A DNA stretch of 41,947 bases from an uncultured Acidobacteriota bacterium (GCA_903862855.1 CAIOZW010000121.1:1-41947); one strand, 5' to 3'; positions 28,804-37,936 are shown, numbered from the stretch's first letter. Program-made: numbers and translations. Notes: generated from the sequence alone by a model not told the origin.

Positions 28804-29089
28804 GATTGACCGAAGATGGCGATGGCCGGCGGCTCGATGGGCTGGATGGCTCTGCCTGTTGCTGATGCTGCCGTTACAGAGCGGTGCGCAGGTGCCGCTC
28901 GACATCAACCGGGCGACTGCCGAGCAGCTGGAGAGGCTTCCTTCGATCGGGCCACAACTGGCGCAGAGGATCATCAGCCATCGAATCAGACACGGACCTT
29001 TCCGACGGGCTCAGGAGATTGTCGCCGTCCGGGGTTTCAGTGCGCGAAGGTATCGGCAAATTTCCCATCTGATTACAGTTATGCCCTGA
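28790..29089 (+). CDS. ComEA-like helix-hairpin-helix DNA-binding protein
   Basis: The 99-residue protein has an N-terminal hydrophobic signal/anchor (~15-34, ending SGAQ). One (HhH)2 ComEA-type domain follows (~36-97): LDINRATAEQLERLPSIGP, AQRIISHRIRHGPFRRAQEI and VRGFSARRYRQI. Such domains bind DNA non-specifically in the periplasm and hand it to ComEC during transformation. comEC lies 4 kb away. GAGG precedes the ATG closely. The start lies inside the end of the AlbA_2-type gene, so expression is probably coupled. Confidence 0.85.
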   Translation: MGSVEIDRRWRWPAARWAGWLCLLLMLPLQSGAQVPLDINRATAEQLERLPSIGPQLAQRIISHRIRHGPFRRAQEIVAVRGFSARRYRQISHLITVMP

Positions 29090-29120
29090 AGTTGGGCCTG
29101 AAGTTGGGCCTGAAGTTAGG
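29085..29120 (+). repeat. Three 12-bp tandem repeats at the ComEA-like stop codon
   Basis: CCTGAAGTTGGG at 29085-29096 and 29097-29108, and CCTGAAGTTAGG at 29109-29120. The gene's TGA lies within the first unit. The array fills most of the gap before the GT2 gene. Confidence 0.85.
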
Positions 29121-29156
29121 CCGCCAATCGGCCCAGAAGTCAGGTAACGACAGACT

Positions 29157-30311
29157 ATGAACCAGACGATAGAGCTCTCGATCATCATGCCCTGTCTCAA
29201 TGAGGCAGAGACGCTTGCGGTCTGTATCGGCAAAGCCCTTGGATTTCTGGAGCGGACCGGGATCGACGGGGAGGTGCTGATAGCCGACAATGGCAGTACG
29301 GATGGGTCCCCGCAGATCGCGCGGGAGGCGGGAGCACGTGTCGTCGCGGTGGCGGAGAAGGGCTATGGCAGCGCGTTGCGGGGAGGGATCGAGTCGGCAA
29401 TGGGGCGCTATGTGATCATGGGCGATGCCGATGACAGCTATGATTTTGTCCATCTCCTGCCATTCGTGGAACGACTGCGGGCTGGCGATGACCTGGTGAT
29501 GGGCAATCGTTTTCGAGGTGGAATCGAGCCCGGGGCGATGCCACCGCTCCACCGCTATCTGGGCAATCCGGTTCTGACGCAGATTGGCCGACTCTTTTTC
29601 GGCAGTCCGAGTGGCGACTTCCACTGTGGGCTGCGGGGGTTCAATCGTGAGTCGATTCTGAAACTGAATCTGCGGACAACGGGTATGGAGTTTGCGAGTG
29701 AGATGATCGTCCGGGCGTCGCTTGAGCAGTTGCGGATCAGCGAGGTACCGACCACCCTCTCGAAGGACGGCCGAAGTCGTCCGCCTCACCTGCGAAGCTG
29801 GCGTGATGGCTGGCGCCATCTTCGATTCCTGCTGATGTATTGCCCGCGCTGGCTCTTTCTCTATCCCGGACTGGCGCTGATGGCCGTCGGTCTGCTGCTT
29901 GGTTGTTGGTTATGGCCGGGGCCACGGATGGTCGCCGGAGTAGTCTTCGATTTCCATACCCTCTTTTATGCCGGACTGGCAGTGGTGATCGGCTATCAGT
30001 CGGTCATCTTCGCCATCTCGACCCTGCTCTTTGTGGTGAGTACGGGTATGATGCCGGCAAACCGGAGTATCAACAGGATCCTCGGTGCATCGAGTCTGGA
30101 GAAGGGACTCATCGCCGGCCTGGCCTTACTGCTGCTGGGGCTGGCGGGAACCGTCTGGGCAGTCGCTGACTGGGGGCTGCGGTCATTCGGCCCAGTCGAT
30201 CCGGGGCAAATGATGCGGCTGCTCATTCCCTCTGGAACGGCGCTGGTGATCGGCTGTCAGACCATCTTTGCGAGCTTCTTTCTCAGTATCCTCGGACTCC
30301 GTCGACGATAA
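29157..30311 (+). CDS. GT2 glycosyltransferase with C-terminal membrane segments (polyprenyl-phosphate sugar synthase type)
   Basis: The 384-residue protein starts with a GT-A domain. LSIIMPCLNEAETL (~7-20), the nucleotide-sugar motif IADNGSTDGSP, the DxD-containing GDADDSYDF (~93-101) and HCGLRGFNR are typical of DPM/DPG-like GT2 enzymes. About four transmembrane helices follow (~235-380). Enzymes of this type load a sugar on undecaprenyl phosphate at the cytoplasmic face. The next gene is a GT-C transferase that would use such a donor on the other side. The ATG has AGGT ~12 nt upstream. Confidence 0.87.
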   Translation: MNQTIELSIIMPCLNEAETLAVCIGKALGFLERTGIDGEVLIADNGSTDGSPQIAREAGARVVAVAEKGYGSALRGGIESAMGRYVIMGDADDSYDFVHLLPFVERLRAGDDLVMGNRFRGGIEPGAMPPLHRYLGNPVLTQIGRLFFGSPSGDFHCGLRGFNRESILKLNLRTTGMEFASEMIVRASLEQLRISEVPTTLSKDGRSRPPHLRSWRDGWRHLRFLLMYCPRWLFLYPGLALMAVGLLLGCWLWPGPRMVAGVVFDFHTLFYAGLAVVIGYQSVIFAISTLLFVVSTGMMPANRSINRILGASSLEKGLIAGLALLLLGLAGTVWAVADWGLRSFGPVDPGQMMRLLIPSGTALVIGCQTIFASFFLSILGLRRR

Positions 30312-30352
30312 GTCGGTGCCAGAGACGGTTGGGCACCTTCATCCGTTCTGAA

Positions 30353-32038
30353 ATGAATACCGATCAACTTCCCTCCCTGTTCCGGCTCTGGTCGCTCTTC
30401 TATCCGACCATTCCCCTGGTTTTGCTGGTTCTCCTGGGATGGAGATGTCCACATCTCTGGCGGGTCGGGTTTCGATCGTTTGAGAACTGGCTGGGCCACC
30501 AGTCGCGAAGCATCTGGCGAAGTGGACTGCTCATCGGTGGGCTTTCGCTTGGAGTCAGCGTAGTCCTCTCGACCTTTGTGAGATGGCCGGAAGCGGTGAT
30601 TGCTGATGAGTTCAGCTACCTGCTTGCCGCAGATACCTTTGCCTCGGGTCGGCTGGCCAATCCTCCCCACCCCTTCTGGCCCCATTTTGAGAGCCTTCAT
30701 ATCATCCAGCAACCTGTCTATGCGTCAAAATACCAGCCAGGACAAGGGCTGCTGCTGGCGGCATCGCAGCGACTGACATCGACACCAGTGGTTGGAATAT
30801 GGTTGGTTTCAGCCCTGGGTGCGCTGGCAGTTTTCTGGATGCTCCGCGGGTGGTTGTCGAACCGGCTGTCCCTGCTGGGCGGGCTTGTCGCGGCCCTCCA
30901 TCCGCTCGTGCTCGAATGGGGTCAGAATTTCTGGGGAGGAGGTCTGCCGCTGCTGGGTGGAGCCCTGACAATTGGAGCAACCGGACGGATCTGGCGCCAG
31001 CCGGGCCAAAGGGACGGGATTGCTCTGGGAGGGGGACTGGCGATCCTTGCTATTTCCCGGCCATATGAGGGGGTATTACTGGGACTGCTCTGCGGCGGAC
31101 TGATCCTGAACAGATTGTGGTGCGGGAGGCTGGCCTCCTCATCGATCCAGTTGCTCCGTGCCCTGATCCTTGCGCTGCTGATGCTCGTGCCGGCCGGTCT
31201 CCTGATCACCGCCACCAATCGCCGCATCACCGGGAGCAGCCTGCAGATGCCCTATCTTGTGCATCAGCAAAGCTACGCGATTGCGACACCATTCCTCTGG
31301 CAGCGTCTGCAGAATCCGCCAACATATCGCCACGACTCGATCCGGCGCTTCTATCTCGAATACGAACTTGCGTCGTGGCGCGAACTCCAGTCATTTGAAG
31401 GTCTGATCCGTCGGGGACTCATTCGCAAGATCGGGATTCTGATCCGAGGCTATCTCTCCACGGCCACGATGGCACTCGCGTTGCTTCTCCTGCCATTCAT
31501 CTGGAGACGGCAGGCAGATCGCCGGCCACTCCTCCTGCTGCTCGGAATCTTCATCATCGGAGTGCTGACCGAGACTTGGCTGCTCCCCCACTACCTTTCC
31601 CCCGCGGCCGGTATTATTTTTCTGATGGCCATCGATGGGTGGAGGATCCTGCGGACCTGGAGCTGGCGTGGAAGACGAGTCGGGCTCTGGATCGCCCGCG
31701 CATCATTGGTAGTGAGCCTGCTGGCGCTGCTCAACCTTGCGCTGCGGATAGATCGTGATCAGAAGGGATCCTGGGCCTGGGCCGATCAACGCCAGAAGAT
31801 CGCCGCGCGCCTCTCCGCTGATGGAAGACGACACCTCTTGCTGGTCAGGTACGGGCCGCGGCACAACGTCCATCAGGAATGGGTCTACAATGGAGCGGAC
31901 ATCGATGCGGGGCAGATTGTCTGGGCCCGTGAAATGGATGAGGAGAGCAATCGACAACTTGTGCGATACTTTCAAGACCGGGTCTGCCACCTGATCCTGA
32001 TCGAAGATGGGCCACCATCAGTTCTGCCCTGCCAGTAG
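30353..32038 (+). CDS. GT-C fold membrane glycosyltransferase (GT39-like)
   Basis: The ~561-residue protein has ten or more hydrophobic helices. After the first helix pair, an extracytoplasmic loop holds an acidic motif (VIADEFSYLLAADTF, ~85-100) followed by YASKYQPGQGLLLA. These are characteristic of GT-C polyprenyl-phosphate-sugar-dependent transferases of the PMT/ArnT type. The C-terminal ~100 residues are soluble (RHLLLVRYGPRHNVHQEWVYN). Acceptor unknown, either protein or glycan. The ATG at 30353 is chosen, and a TTG at 30329 is possible. It sits 41 bp after the GT2 gene and is probably co-transcribed. Confidence 0.8.
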   Translation: MNTDQLPSLFRLWSLFYPTIPLVLLVLLGWRCPHLWRVGFRSFENWLGHQSRSIWRSGLLIGGLSLGVSVVLSTFVRWPEAVIADEFSYLLAADTFASGRLANPPHPFWPHFESLHIIQQPVYASKYQPGQGLLLAASQRLTSTPVVGIWLVSALGALAVFWMLRGWLSNRLSLLGGLVAALHPLVLEWGQNFWGGGLPLLGGALTIGATGRIWRQPGQRDGIALGGGLAILAISRPYEGVLLGLLCGGLILNRLWCGRLASSSIQLLRALILALLMLVPAGLLITATNRRITGSSLQMPYLVHQQSYAIATPFLWQRLQNPPTYRHDSIRRFYLEYELASWRELQSFEGLIRRGLIRKIGILIRGYLSTATMALALLLLPFIWRRQADRRPLLLLLGIFIIGVLTETWLLPHYLSPAAGIIFLMAIDGWRILRTWSWRGRRVGLWIARASLVVSLLALLNLALRIDRDQKGSWAWADQRQKIAARLSADGRRHLLLVRYGPRHNVHQEWVYNGADIDAGQIVWAREMDEESNRQLVRYFQDRVCHLILIEDGPPSVLPCQ

Positions 32039-32106
32039 CCCCTGGCTTCGTGTTAGACTGCGTTCTCTTGAACAATATTTTATCTTGCAGATAAGGAAAT
32101 ACTGCC

Positions 32107-33279
32107 GTGAACCGCCATCCTCTCACAAGACATCTTCTGCCATTTCTTGCCGTAACGACGACGGCGCTGGCCCTTGCCGTCAGCGGGTGCCGGAAGGAGA
32201 GTACGACCGAGCCGGCAGCGCATACCGGACACGATCAGCACGAACACAGTGCGAGTTGTGAACACCAGCCATCCAATCGTGCTTCGATCATCGCCGCCAG
32301 TGGAAATGGGACGCCGACCGTTCTCCGCGGTGAGGGAGAGTATGCCGGAATGGTCTGGGTTCCGGCTGGCACGTTCACGATGGGTGCCGTCGACGGCGAC
32401 ACGGGTGCGCGTTCTGATGAACGGCCCCGCCACCTCGTCAGCACCGAAGGTTTCTGGATGGACGAGACTGAGGTGACCAATGCCCAGTTCAAGCTCTTTG
32501 TGAAGGCGACCGGATACAAGACCACGGCCGAGCGAAAGCCGGTCTGGGAAGAGATGAAGAAGCAGCTTCCACCGGGAACTCCCAGGCCGCCGGACGAGGT
32601 GCTGGTCCCGGGCTCACTGGTCTTCCGTCAGCCCGGCGGCCCGGTTCCCCTCGACAATCCAGCCTACTGGTGGGAATGGCGTCCCGGAGCAAGCTGGAGA
32701 CATCCGGAAGGTCCAGGCAGCACGATTGATGGACGTGACAATCACCCGGTAGTTCAAGTCTCCTGGGACGATGCGGTCGCCTATGCGAAATGGGCAGGTA
32801 AGCGTTTGCCAACCGAGGCTGAATGGGAGTGGGCGGCCAGGGGTGGTCTGCGCGAGGCGATCTATGCGTGGGGAAACGACCCGATCGATCAGGGAGCACC
32901 CCGCGCGAACACCTGGCAGGGTAACTTTCCGAACGAAAATACGCGGGGAGATGGATTTGAGCGTGCGGCCCCGGTCAAATCCTACAAGCCAAACGGCTAT
33001 GGACTCTATGAGATCTCTGGAAACGTCTGGGAGTGGTGCCAGGACTGGTATCGGAACGATTACTATCAGACGACCAATCGACCCGAGGGAGTCAGGAACC
33101 CGACGGGCCCCACATCGAGCTTCGATCCCGATGAGCCGACCGTCCCCAAAAGAGTTCAGCGAGGGGGATCATTTCTCTGTCATGACTCCTACTGTGCCAG
33201 CTATCGCGTTGCCGCCCGCATGAAGTCGAGTCCCGATACGGGACTGCTCCACAGCGGCTTCAGGTGCGTGAAAATATAG
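32107..33279 (+). CDS. Lipoprotein formylglycine-generating enzyme (SUMF1/EgtB/PvdO family)
   Basis: The 390-residue protein from a GTG start (AAGGAA ~8 nt upstream) has a lipoprotein signal peptide with Cys28 at the lipobox (AVSGC). A His-rich linker (H39, H42, H45, H47, C51, H53) precedes the FGE-sulfatase domain (~78-390). Motifs are MVWVPAGTFTMG, WMDETEVTNAQF, HPVVQVSWDDAVAYAKWAG, RLPTEAEWEWAARGG and GNVWEWCQDWY. Both catalytic cysteines are present, Cys358 and Cys363 in FLCHDSYCASYR, at the CxxxxC spacing of human FGE. It should oxidise sulfatase cysteine to formylglycine. A periplasmic lipoprotein form is notable because FGE is usually thought to act before or during export. Confidence 0.9.
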   Translation: MNRHPLTRHLLPFLAVTTTALALAVSGCRKESTTEPAAHTGHDQHEHSASCEHQPSNRASIIAASGNGTPTVLRGEGEYAGMVWVPAGTFTMGAVDGDTGARSDERPRHLVSTEGFWMDETEVTNAQFKLFVKATGYKTTAERKPVWEEMKKQLPPGTPRPPDEVLVPGSLVFRQPGGPVPLDNPAYWWEWRPGASWRHPEGPGSTIDGRDNHPVVQVSWDDAVAYAKWAGKRLPTEAEWEWAARGGLREAIYAWGNDPIDQGAPRANTWQGNFPNENTRGDGFERAAPVKSYKPNGYGLYEISGNVWEWCQDWYRNDYYQTTNRPEGVRNPTGPTSSFDPDEPTVPKRVQRGGSFLCHDSYCASYRVAARMKSSPDTGLLHSGFRCVKI

Positions 33280-35971
33280 CGATCTTCAGGTCACGGCCAT
33301 CGGTCGAGATGGTGATTGCCCCGTGCCGGCTGGTCTCCAGTATCTCCAGACCGCGGCTCCGCAGACGATCGATCACCTCCTGGTGCGGATGACCGAACGA
33401 GTTTCCAGCACCGGCAGAGATGACGGCGATACTCGCGTCTGTCCGCTCGAGAAACTCGGCAGTCGTCGATGTCTTCGATCCGTGATGAGCGACCTTCAGA
33501 ACATCGGTGCGAAGATCAAGCCCCTTTCCGACAAGGTTCATCTCCGTCTGCCGCTCGATGTCTCCAGTAAGCAGAAATGATCTTTCTCCGAATCTGAGGC
33601 GGAGGACGAGCGAGCCATTGTTTCCCTGACCATCAGCGGAGAGGACGTCGATCCTGACGCCATCCATCTCCACGCGCTCTCCTGCGACAAGTGTCCTGAC
33701 CGGTATGGATGCGTCAAGCATGGCCGGCGTAAATGCCCCCTGCTCTCCTCTTGCCTGCCAGGCTTCGACGACCCTCATCCCATTTATCATCTGCAGAAAT
33801 CCACCCACGTGATCATTGTCACCGTGGCTCGCAACGATCACGTCGAGCTGCTCTATCCCTCGCGACCAGAGATACGGCAGGACGGCCGCCTCGGCAATAC
33901 CGAGACGATCCTCGATAAATGGGAGCTCTTGAGCATCGGGCTGATCATGTCGCCGCTCGAATTGTCGATCTCCGCCACTGTCGACCATCATGACCCGTCC
34001 CTTCGGAAAGGTGATGACAATCGCATCTCCCTGTCCAACATCGAGAAAGGTCAGACTGAGCCGCCCCGGATCGAACTGATGGTCGATCGGATGGGTGACC
34101 AGCAGGAGACCGATGACGGCGATCACCATACCCGCCCCGGCTGCGGCGCAGCCAAGCCATCGACGCTGCCGTCGATCCGCCACCCTGTCTCCACGGGCAA
34201 GCGGGTTCCAGCGATCGAGCACCAGGATGAGGATGACAATCCCCGCACCATAGAGCCCAAAGAGCCACCCCGCATCATCGCCATAATCCGGGACGCGGCC
34301 ACCACCTCCGGGCCAGCCAGCCATGGTCTCACCTGTGTCGACCACGATTCGTCCAAGCCAGTCGATGAGGGGAATGATCAGACGAATCCAATCTCCAAGC
34401 AGAAGATGGAGAATCAGATAGAGTGCACCGACCGCCATCAGGGCGGTGACAAGCAGCGCTTCAACAACATTGATCAGTGGTGAGAGTAATGAGACGCGGT
34501 GAAAACCGGCAATCATCATTGGCAGAAGAGCGATCTGAACACCAATAGTAGTCAGGATGGTCAGTGCCGTCCAGCGCAGGACGGGTTGGAGCCTCCACTT
34601 CGAGAGGAGAAGCGCCGGGCGGGTCTTGAAGAGCCGGTAGCGGATTCTCGCCCGCCGCCGCTCTTGCTGAAATCCCCAACCATCCCAGTAGAGGATCTCG
34701 GCGAGGATCCGCACCCATCTCGAGACTCTGGGTGGCCAGGGCGTCCGGGCCATCGGTCGCCATTGTCCAATCTCCCGCAAACGCTCGGTCAGGGGACCAG
34801 TCAGAAAAACTATCACTCCGATTGTCAGAAAGGTGACCTGAAAGCCAGGGTTGAATAGATCTCCCGGCTCCCAGGCCAGCATGACTGCTGCGGCGACGGC
34901 GAGGCTGTTGGCACCATTGAGCGGACGGAAGATGTACTGCCCGGCAAGTGTCAGTGAGAGCATGATCACTGATCGGGCAACAGCCGGCTCCGCACCGACC
35001 ATCAATGCATATCCCCACATGATCGTGGCGCCACCCAGATACTGCACGGCCCGCGAATCGACCACCCTCCGCATCAACCCGAGAACCGCTATCGCAATCA
35101 AGGCCATATGCATGCCAGAGATCACCAGCAGGTGAAATGTGCCACCCGCACGAAATGGTTCTGCCGACTGGCGGGAGAGAAAATAGCGATTGCCGAAGAG
35201 TGAAGCGACCAGAAGACCAGCTGCCGGCTGTCTGATATGGCGGAGAAGAGTACGAATCCCCTCTGCCCGCAGCTCCTCCAGTCGAACCAGCAGACGGTTG
35301 CGACTTCCCTTCCCCAGTATCTCGATCAGGAGAGGGCTTCTGACCCACCCGGTCCCAGCTATTCCCTGACTCTCAAGAATCTCATCGAAAGGCGGCGCTC
35401 CCGGATTTCCATACTGCCGTCGTCCGCGAAGCTGCGCGAGCATCCGCAGTCGCGAACCATTCTCAATCCCCAGCTGATCGTACTCAAGTCTCGATCGGTC
35501 ATCGTTGAATGGAACTGCCAGCCTGACTACCCCCTGAAGACGGTAACTACGCCTCTCGGCCATTACCTGCTCCATCTCAAAATGGAGATAGATGCGGTCC
35601 GGTGCCAACTCTGGGGTCCTGACCACTTCACCACGGAGCTCGACTGGATCATCGATCTGTATTGCACCGCATTCGATGAGCTTTTGGAGCGAGTTACGGC
35701 CCCTTTCCGCCTCTCCGATCGTCTGAAGGCCTGCCCCCAGGGTCAGAAACCCAGTCAGAAGAACTGGCAGGACGAGGCGTCCCCATTCGAGCTGCTCGAG
35801 CAGTAATCCAACTGCCCATAGTCCAACGGTGAGAAGACTCCAGACCGGAAGCAGATGCTCCTGCGGAATGAGCCGGTCGGAGATAAGTATCCCCAGTCCA
35901 AGGGCCATCCCGGCCGGCAAAAGCGGAGCCTCCACGCTCCGCAATCCTTGAAACGTGAGACGTCGAGACAT
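33260..35971 (-). CDS. comEC: DNA uptake channel protein ComEC/Rec2
   Basis: Inner-membrane channel for single-stranded DNA during natural transformation. The 903 residues have three parts. The first is an N-terminal DUF4131-type region with two helices (~15-70). Next comes the multi-helix competence domain (~235-560; HLLVISGMHMALIAI is diagnostic). Last is a C-terminal metallo-beta-lactamase-like domain (~640-900) with FLDVGQGDAIVI, VDSGGD, VIVASHGDNDHVGGF and VAHHGSKTST. It overlaps the convergent FGE gene by 20 bp at the 3' end. A purine-rich GGAAAGAGAG precedes the ATG. Confidence 0.97.
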   Translation of the reverse strand: MSRRLTFQGLRSVEAPLLPAGMALGLGILISDRLIPQEHLLPVWSLLTVGLWAVGLLLEQLEWGRLVLPVLLTGFLTLGAGLQTIGEAERGRNSLQKLIECGAIQIDDPVELRGEVVRTPELAPDRIYLHFEMEQVMAERRSYRLQGVVRLAVPFNDDRSRLEYDQLGIENGSRLRMLAQLRGRRQYGNPGAPPFDEILESQGIAGTGWVRSPLLIEILGKGSRNRLLVRLEELRAEGIRTLLRHIRQPAAGLLVASLFGNRYFLSRQSAEPFRAGGTFHLLVISGMHMALIAIAVLGLMRRVVDSRAVQYLGGATIMWGYALMVGAEPAVARSVIMLSLTLAGQYIFRPLNGANSLAVAAAVMLAWEPGDLFNPGFQVTFLTIGVIVFLTGPLTERLREIGQWRPMARTPWPPRVSRWVRILAEILYWDGWGFQQERRRARIRYRLFKTRPALLLSKWRLQPVLRWTALTILTTIGVQIALLPMMIAGFHRVSLLSPLINVVEALLVTALMAVGALYLILHLLLGDWIRLIIPLIDWLGRIVVDTGETMAGWPGGGGRVPDYGDDAGWLFGLYGAGIVILILVLDRWNPLARGDRVADRRQRRWLGCAAAGAGMVIAVIGLLLVTHPIDHQFDPGRLSLTFLDVGQGDAIVITFPKGRVMMVDSGGDRQFERRHDQPDAQELPFIEDRLGIAEAAVLPYLWSRGIEQLDVIVASHGDNDHVGGFLQMINGMRVVEAWQARGEQGAFTPAMLDASIPVRTLVAGERVEMDGVRIDVLSADGQGNNGSLVLRLRFGERSFLLTGDIERQTEMNLVGKGLDLRTDVLKVAHHGSKTSTTAEFLERTDASIAVISAGAGNSFGHPHQEVIDRLRSRGLEILETSRHGAITISTDGRDLKIAIFSRT

Positions 35972-36113
35972 GACTGTCTCTCTTTCCGGGGTGGCTTGAT
36001 AAGGTCGTTCGAATGTTCTGAATCGACAGGCTTGAATGGCTGCTGAGATACTGTCGGCGGCTTGCTGGTGGCGTCGATCGAGCAGAGTAGATCAGCTTGC
36101 TGCCCCGCTCTTC

Positions 36114-37781
36114 TCACTGACCAAGCGGTCTGGTCACCTCATCACTCTCGAGATACCCGAGACGACATGACTTGACGCGGAGCACCTGTCCCGGATCAAG
36201 ATACAACTCTCCCGTGTAGAGGAGCCAGTGCGCTTCGCGACCCGACTCGATCGTGTAGGCAATCGATGCTCCCTCGGTGGCACTTGTCAGAATAACCTTG
36301 ACCCGGCCACCGGCAGGGGTGATGGAGATCGCCGGAACTGCCACCTGCTGCCAGACTCCTCCCGGGCGCATCCTCTCCCGCAGCTCCTGTTCCGGAACCG
36401 ACCCGAGATCCTTCGTCTCCTTCTGCCATTGATCGAGGGCTCCCCGCATCTCGCGTAACACCTCCTGGTGCTCCGGGGATGCAGCGAGATTGTTGACTTC
36501 GTGCCGGTCGAGCGTCACATCATAGAGCTCCTCCGCCGGCCTCGATGGCCGCAGAAAAGCCAGTTGTGCATCGTTGAGCGCTTTTCCATAATTTGGATCC
36601 AACGCGTTGAAATGCTCCTTGAAGAGCCGTCTCAACTCCTTCATCGTCGGCATCTCTTCGAGATAGTCGATATACTGGGCACCGGTCCGGTCAGGATGAA
36701 AGTTTCTGATATAGTGATATCTCTTCCCCATTACCGATCGAACCATATCGTGGGCTTCATCCATCCGGTCACGATGTGAGAAGGCGTAACGTCGCGGCGA
36801 TCTCTTCTGCGCACCAAGAAATGGCTGCGCCTGCATATGGGCTGGAACCTTCACTCCAGCCAGCGAGAGAACTGTCGGGCCGAGATCGAAGAGGCTCACA
36901 ATCTGGTCATTGACCGATCCCGGGGCAATCCGGCCCGGCCAGCGGATGATCAATGGAACGCGGATACCTGAATCGTAGACGTTTCGCTTTCCACGCGGCA
37001 GCCCTCGACCGTGATCACCCCAGAAGAAGACGATCGTCTCACTGGTCAGGCGATCGTCGTCCAACTGTTTCAGGATATCGGCAACCTGATAGTCCATGGC
37101 CGTGATATTGTCGTAATAGCGTGCCCAGTCACGCCTGACGACCGGCGTATCCGGGTAGTATGTGGGCAGCACCCCCTTGGCCGGATCGTGGAACTGCTCG
37201 GGCTTCAGTCGGGCCGTGTTACGACGGTAGTCGGCCTCGGACGCCCGAACCTGACTCTCGTGGGTCACATTCAGATTGAAGACGGCAAAGAAAGGCTGAC
37301 TGCGGTCTCTCCGGTTCCGCCAGTGGGCCCGATTGCCCGTCTCATCCCAGACCGTCTGGGGAGGACGATTGGACGGAGGTGCCTCGAAATTGTAGTCGGT
37401 CTTTGCGTTGTTGCTGCAATAGTAGCCCGCCCCGCGCAGGTACTCGGTGAAGGCCTTCACACCGGCTGGTGGCACTGCCTTAGAACGCATATGAAGCGAC
37501 CCGATCGTCGTCGGATACATCCCGGTAATGATCGCCGAACGCGATGGTGCACAGACCGGTGCGGTCGAAAAGGCATTGACAAAGCGCATCCCTTCCGTTG
37601 CAAACTGGTCGAGCGTCGGGGTGATGGCGTATCCATCACCATAGCTGCCAAGATCGGGACTGATATCCTCGGCCGAGATCCAGAGAATGTTCGGTCGATC
37701 CTTCTGCCCCTGACCAAAAGCCGGCACAACCAGCAGCGCCAGTGTCAACAAAATCGCTTCAAGCGGCCTTCTCATAATCAT
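36114..37781 (-). CDS. Exported formylglycine-dependent sulfatase (arylsulfatase/choline-sulfatase type)
   Basis: A signal peptide (1-~24, ending AFGQ) precedes a sulfatase. The formylglycine site is Cys77 in VCAPSRSAIITG, matching C-x-P-S-R. Metal-binding elements include NILWISAEDISPDLG and FFWGDHGRGLPRGKRN. RVPLIIRWPG and VSLFDLGPTVLSLAG are family motifs. The C-terminus (~490-555) is a small beta domain like Fn3_assoc/CHB_HEX_C. AGGA lies 7 nt before the ATG. The protein should hydrolyse sulfate esters outside the cytoplasm after activation by an FGE, and a lipoprotein FGE lies 2.8 kb away. No transporter or glycosidase lies beside it. Substrate not predictable. Confidence 0.93.
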   Translation of the reverse strand: MIMRRPLEAILLTLALLVVPAFGQGQKDRPNILWISAEDISPDLGSYGDGYAITPTLDQFATEGMRFVNAFSTAPVCAPSRSAIITGMYPTTIGSLHMRSKAVPPAGVKAFTEYLRGAGYYCSNNAKTDYNFEAPPSNRPPQTVWDETGNRAHWRNRRDRSQPFFAVFNLNVTHESQVRASEADYRRNTARLKPEQFHDPAKGVLPTYYPDTPVVRRDWARYYDNITAMDYQVADILKQLDDDRLTSETIVFFWGDHGRGLPRGKRNVYDSGIRVPLIIRWPGRIAPGSVNDQIVSLFDLGPTVLSLAGVKVPAHMQAQPFLGAQKRSPRRYAFSHRDRMDEAHDMVRSVMGKRYHYIRNFHPDRTGAQYIDYLEEMPTMKELRRLFKEHFNALDPNYGKALNDAQLAFLRPSRPAEELYDVTLDRHEVNNLAASPEHQEVLREMRGALDQWQKETKDLGSVPEQELRERMRPGGVWQQVAVPAISITPAGGRVKVILTSATEGASIAYTIESGREAHWLLYTGELYLDPGQVLRVKSCRLGYLESDEVTRPLGQ

Positions 37782-37842
37782 TGCTGGATCCTAGGTTCCT
37801 TCTTGGTTGGCTGAAACTGAAGCGGCTCTGTGAAGCGCCTCC

Positions 37843-37870
37843 GGCCGGGGCTGCGGATACAGCCCCGGTC
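37843..37870. other. 11-bp hairpin upstream of the sulfatase
   Basis: GGCCGGGGCTG (37843-37853) and CAGCCCCGGTC (37860-37870) pair over 11 bp (one G-U) with a 6-nt loop. It lies between cas5 and the sulfatase. It has no U-tract on either strand. It is strong enough to slow read-through from the cas operon. Confidence 0.55.
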
Positions 37871-37936
37871 AGAGGTCATTTGTGCTTCAGTACAGTACCA
37901 GTAAGTTGCTCAACGCCTGACGGCATCACTGACTCT

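Noticed and set aside
34461-35348. 295-residue minus-strand open frame inside comEC
   Set aside because: It is in another frame of the comEC coding strand and shows no motif; comEC is intact.
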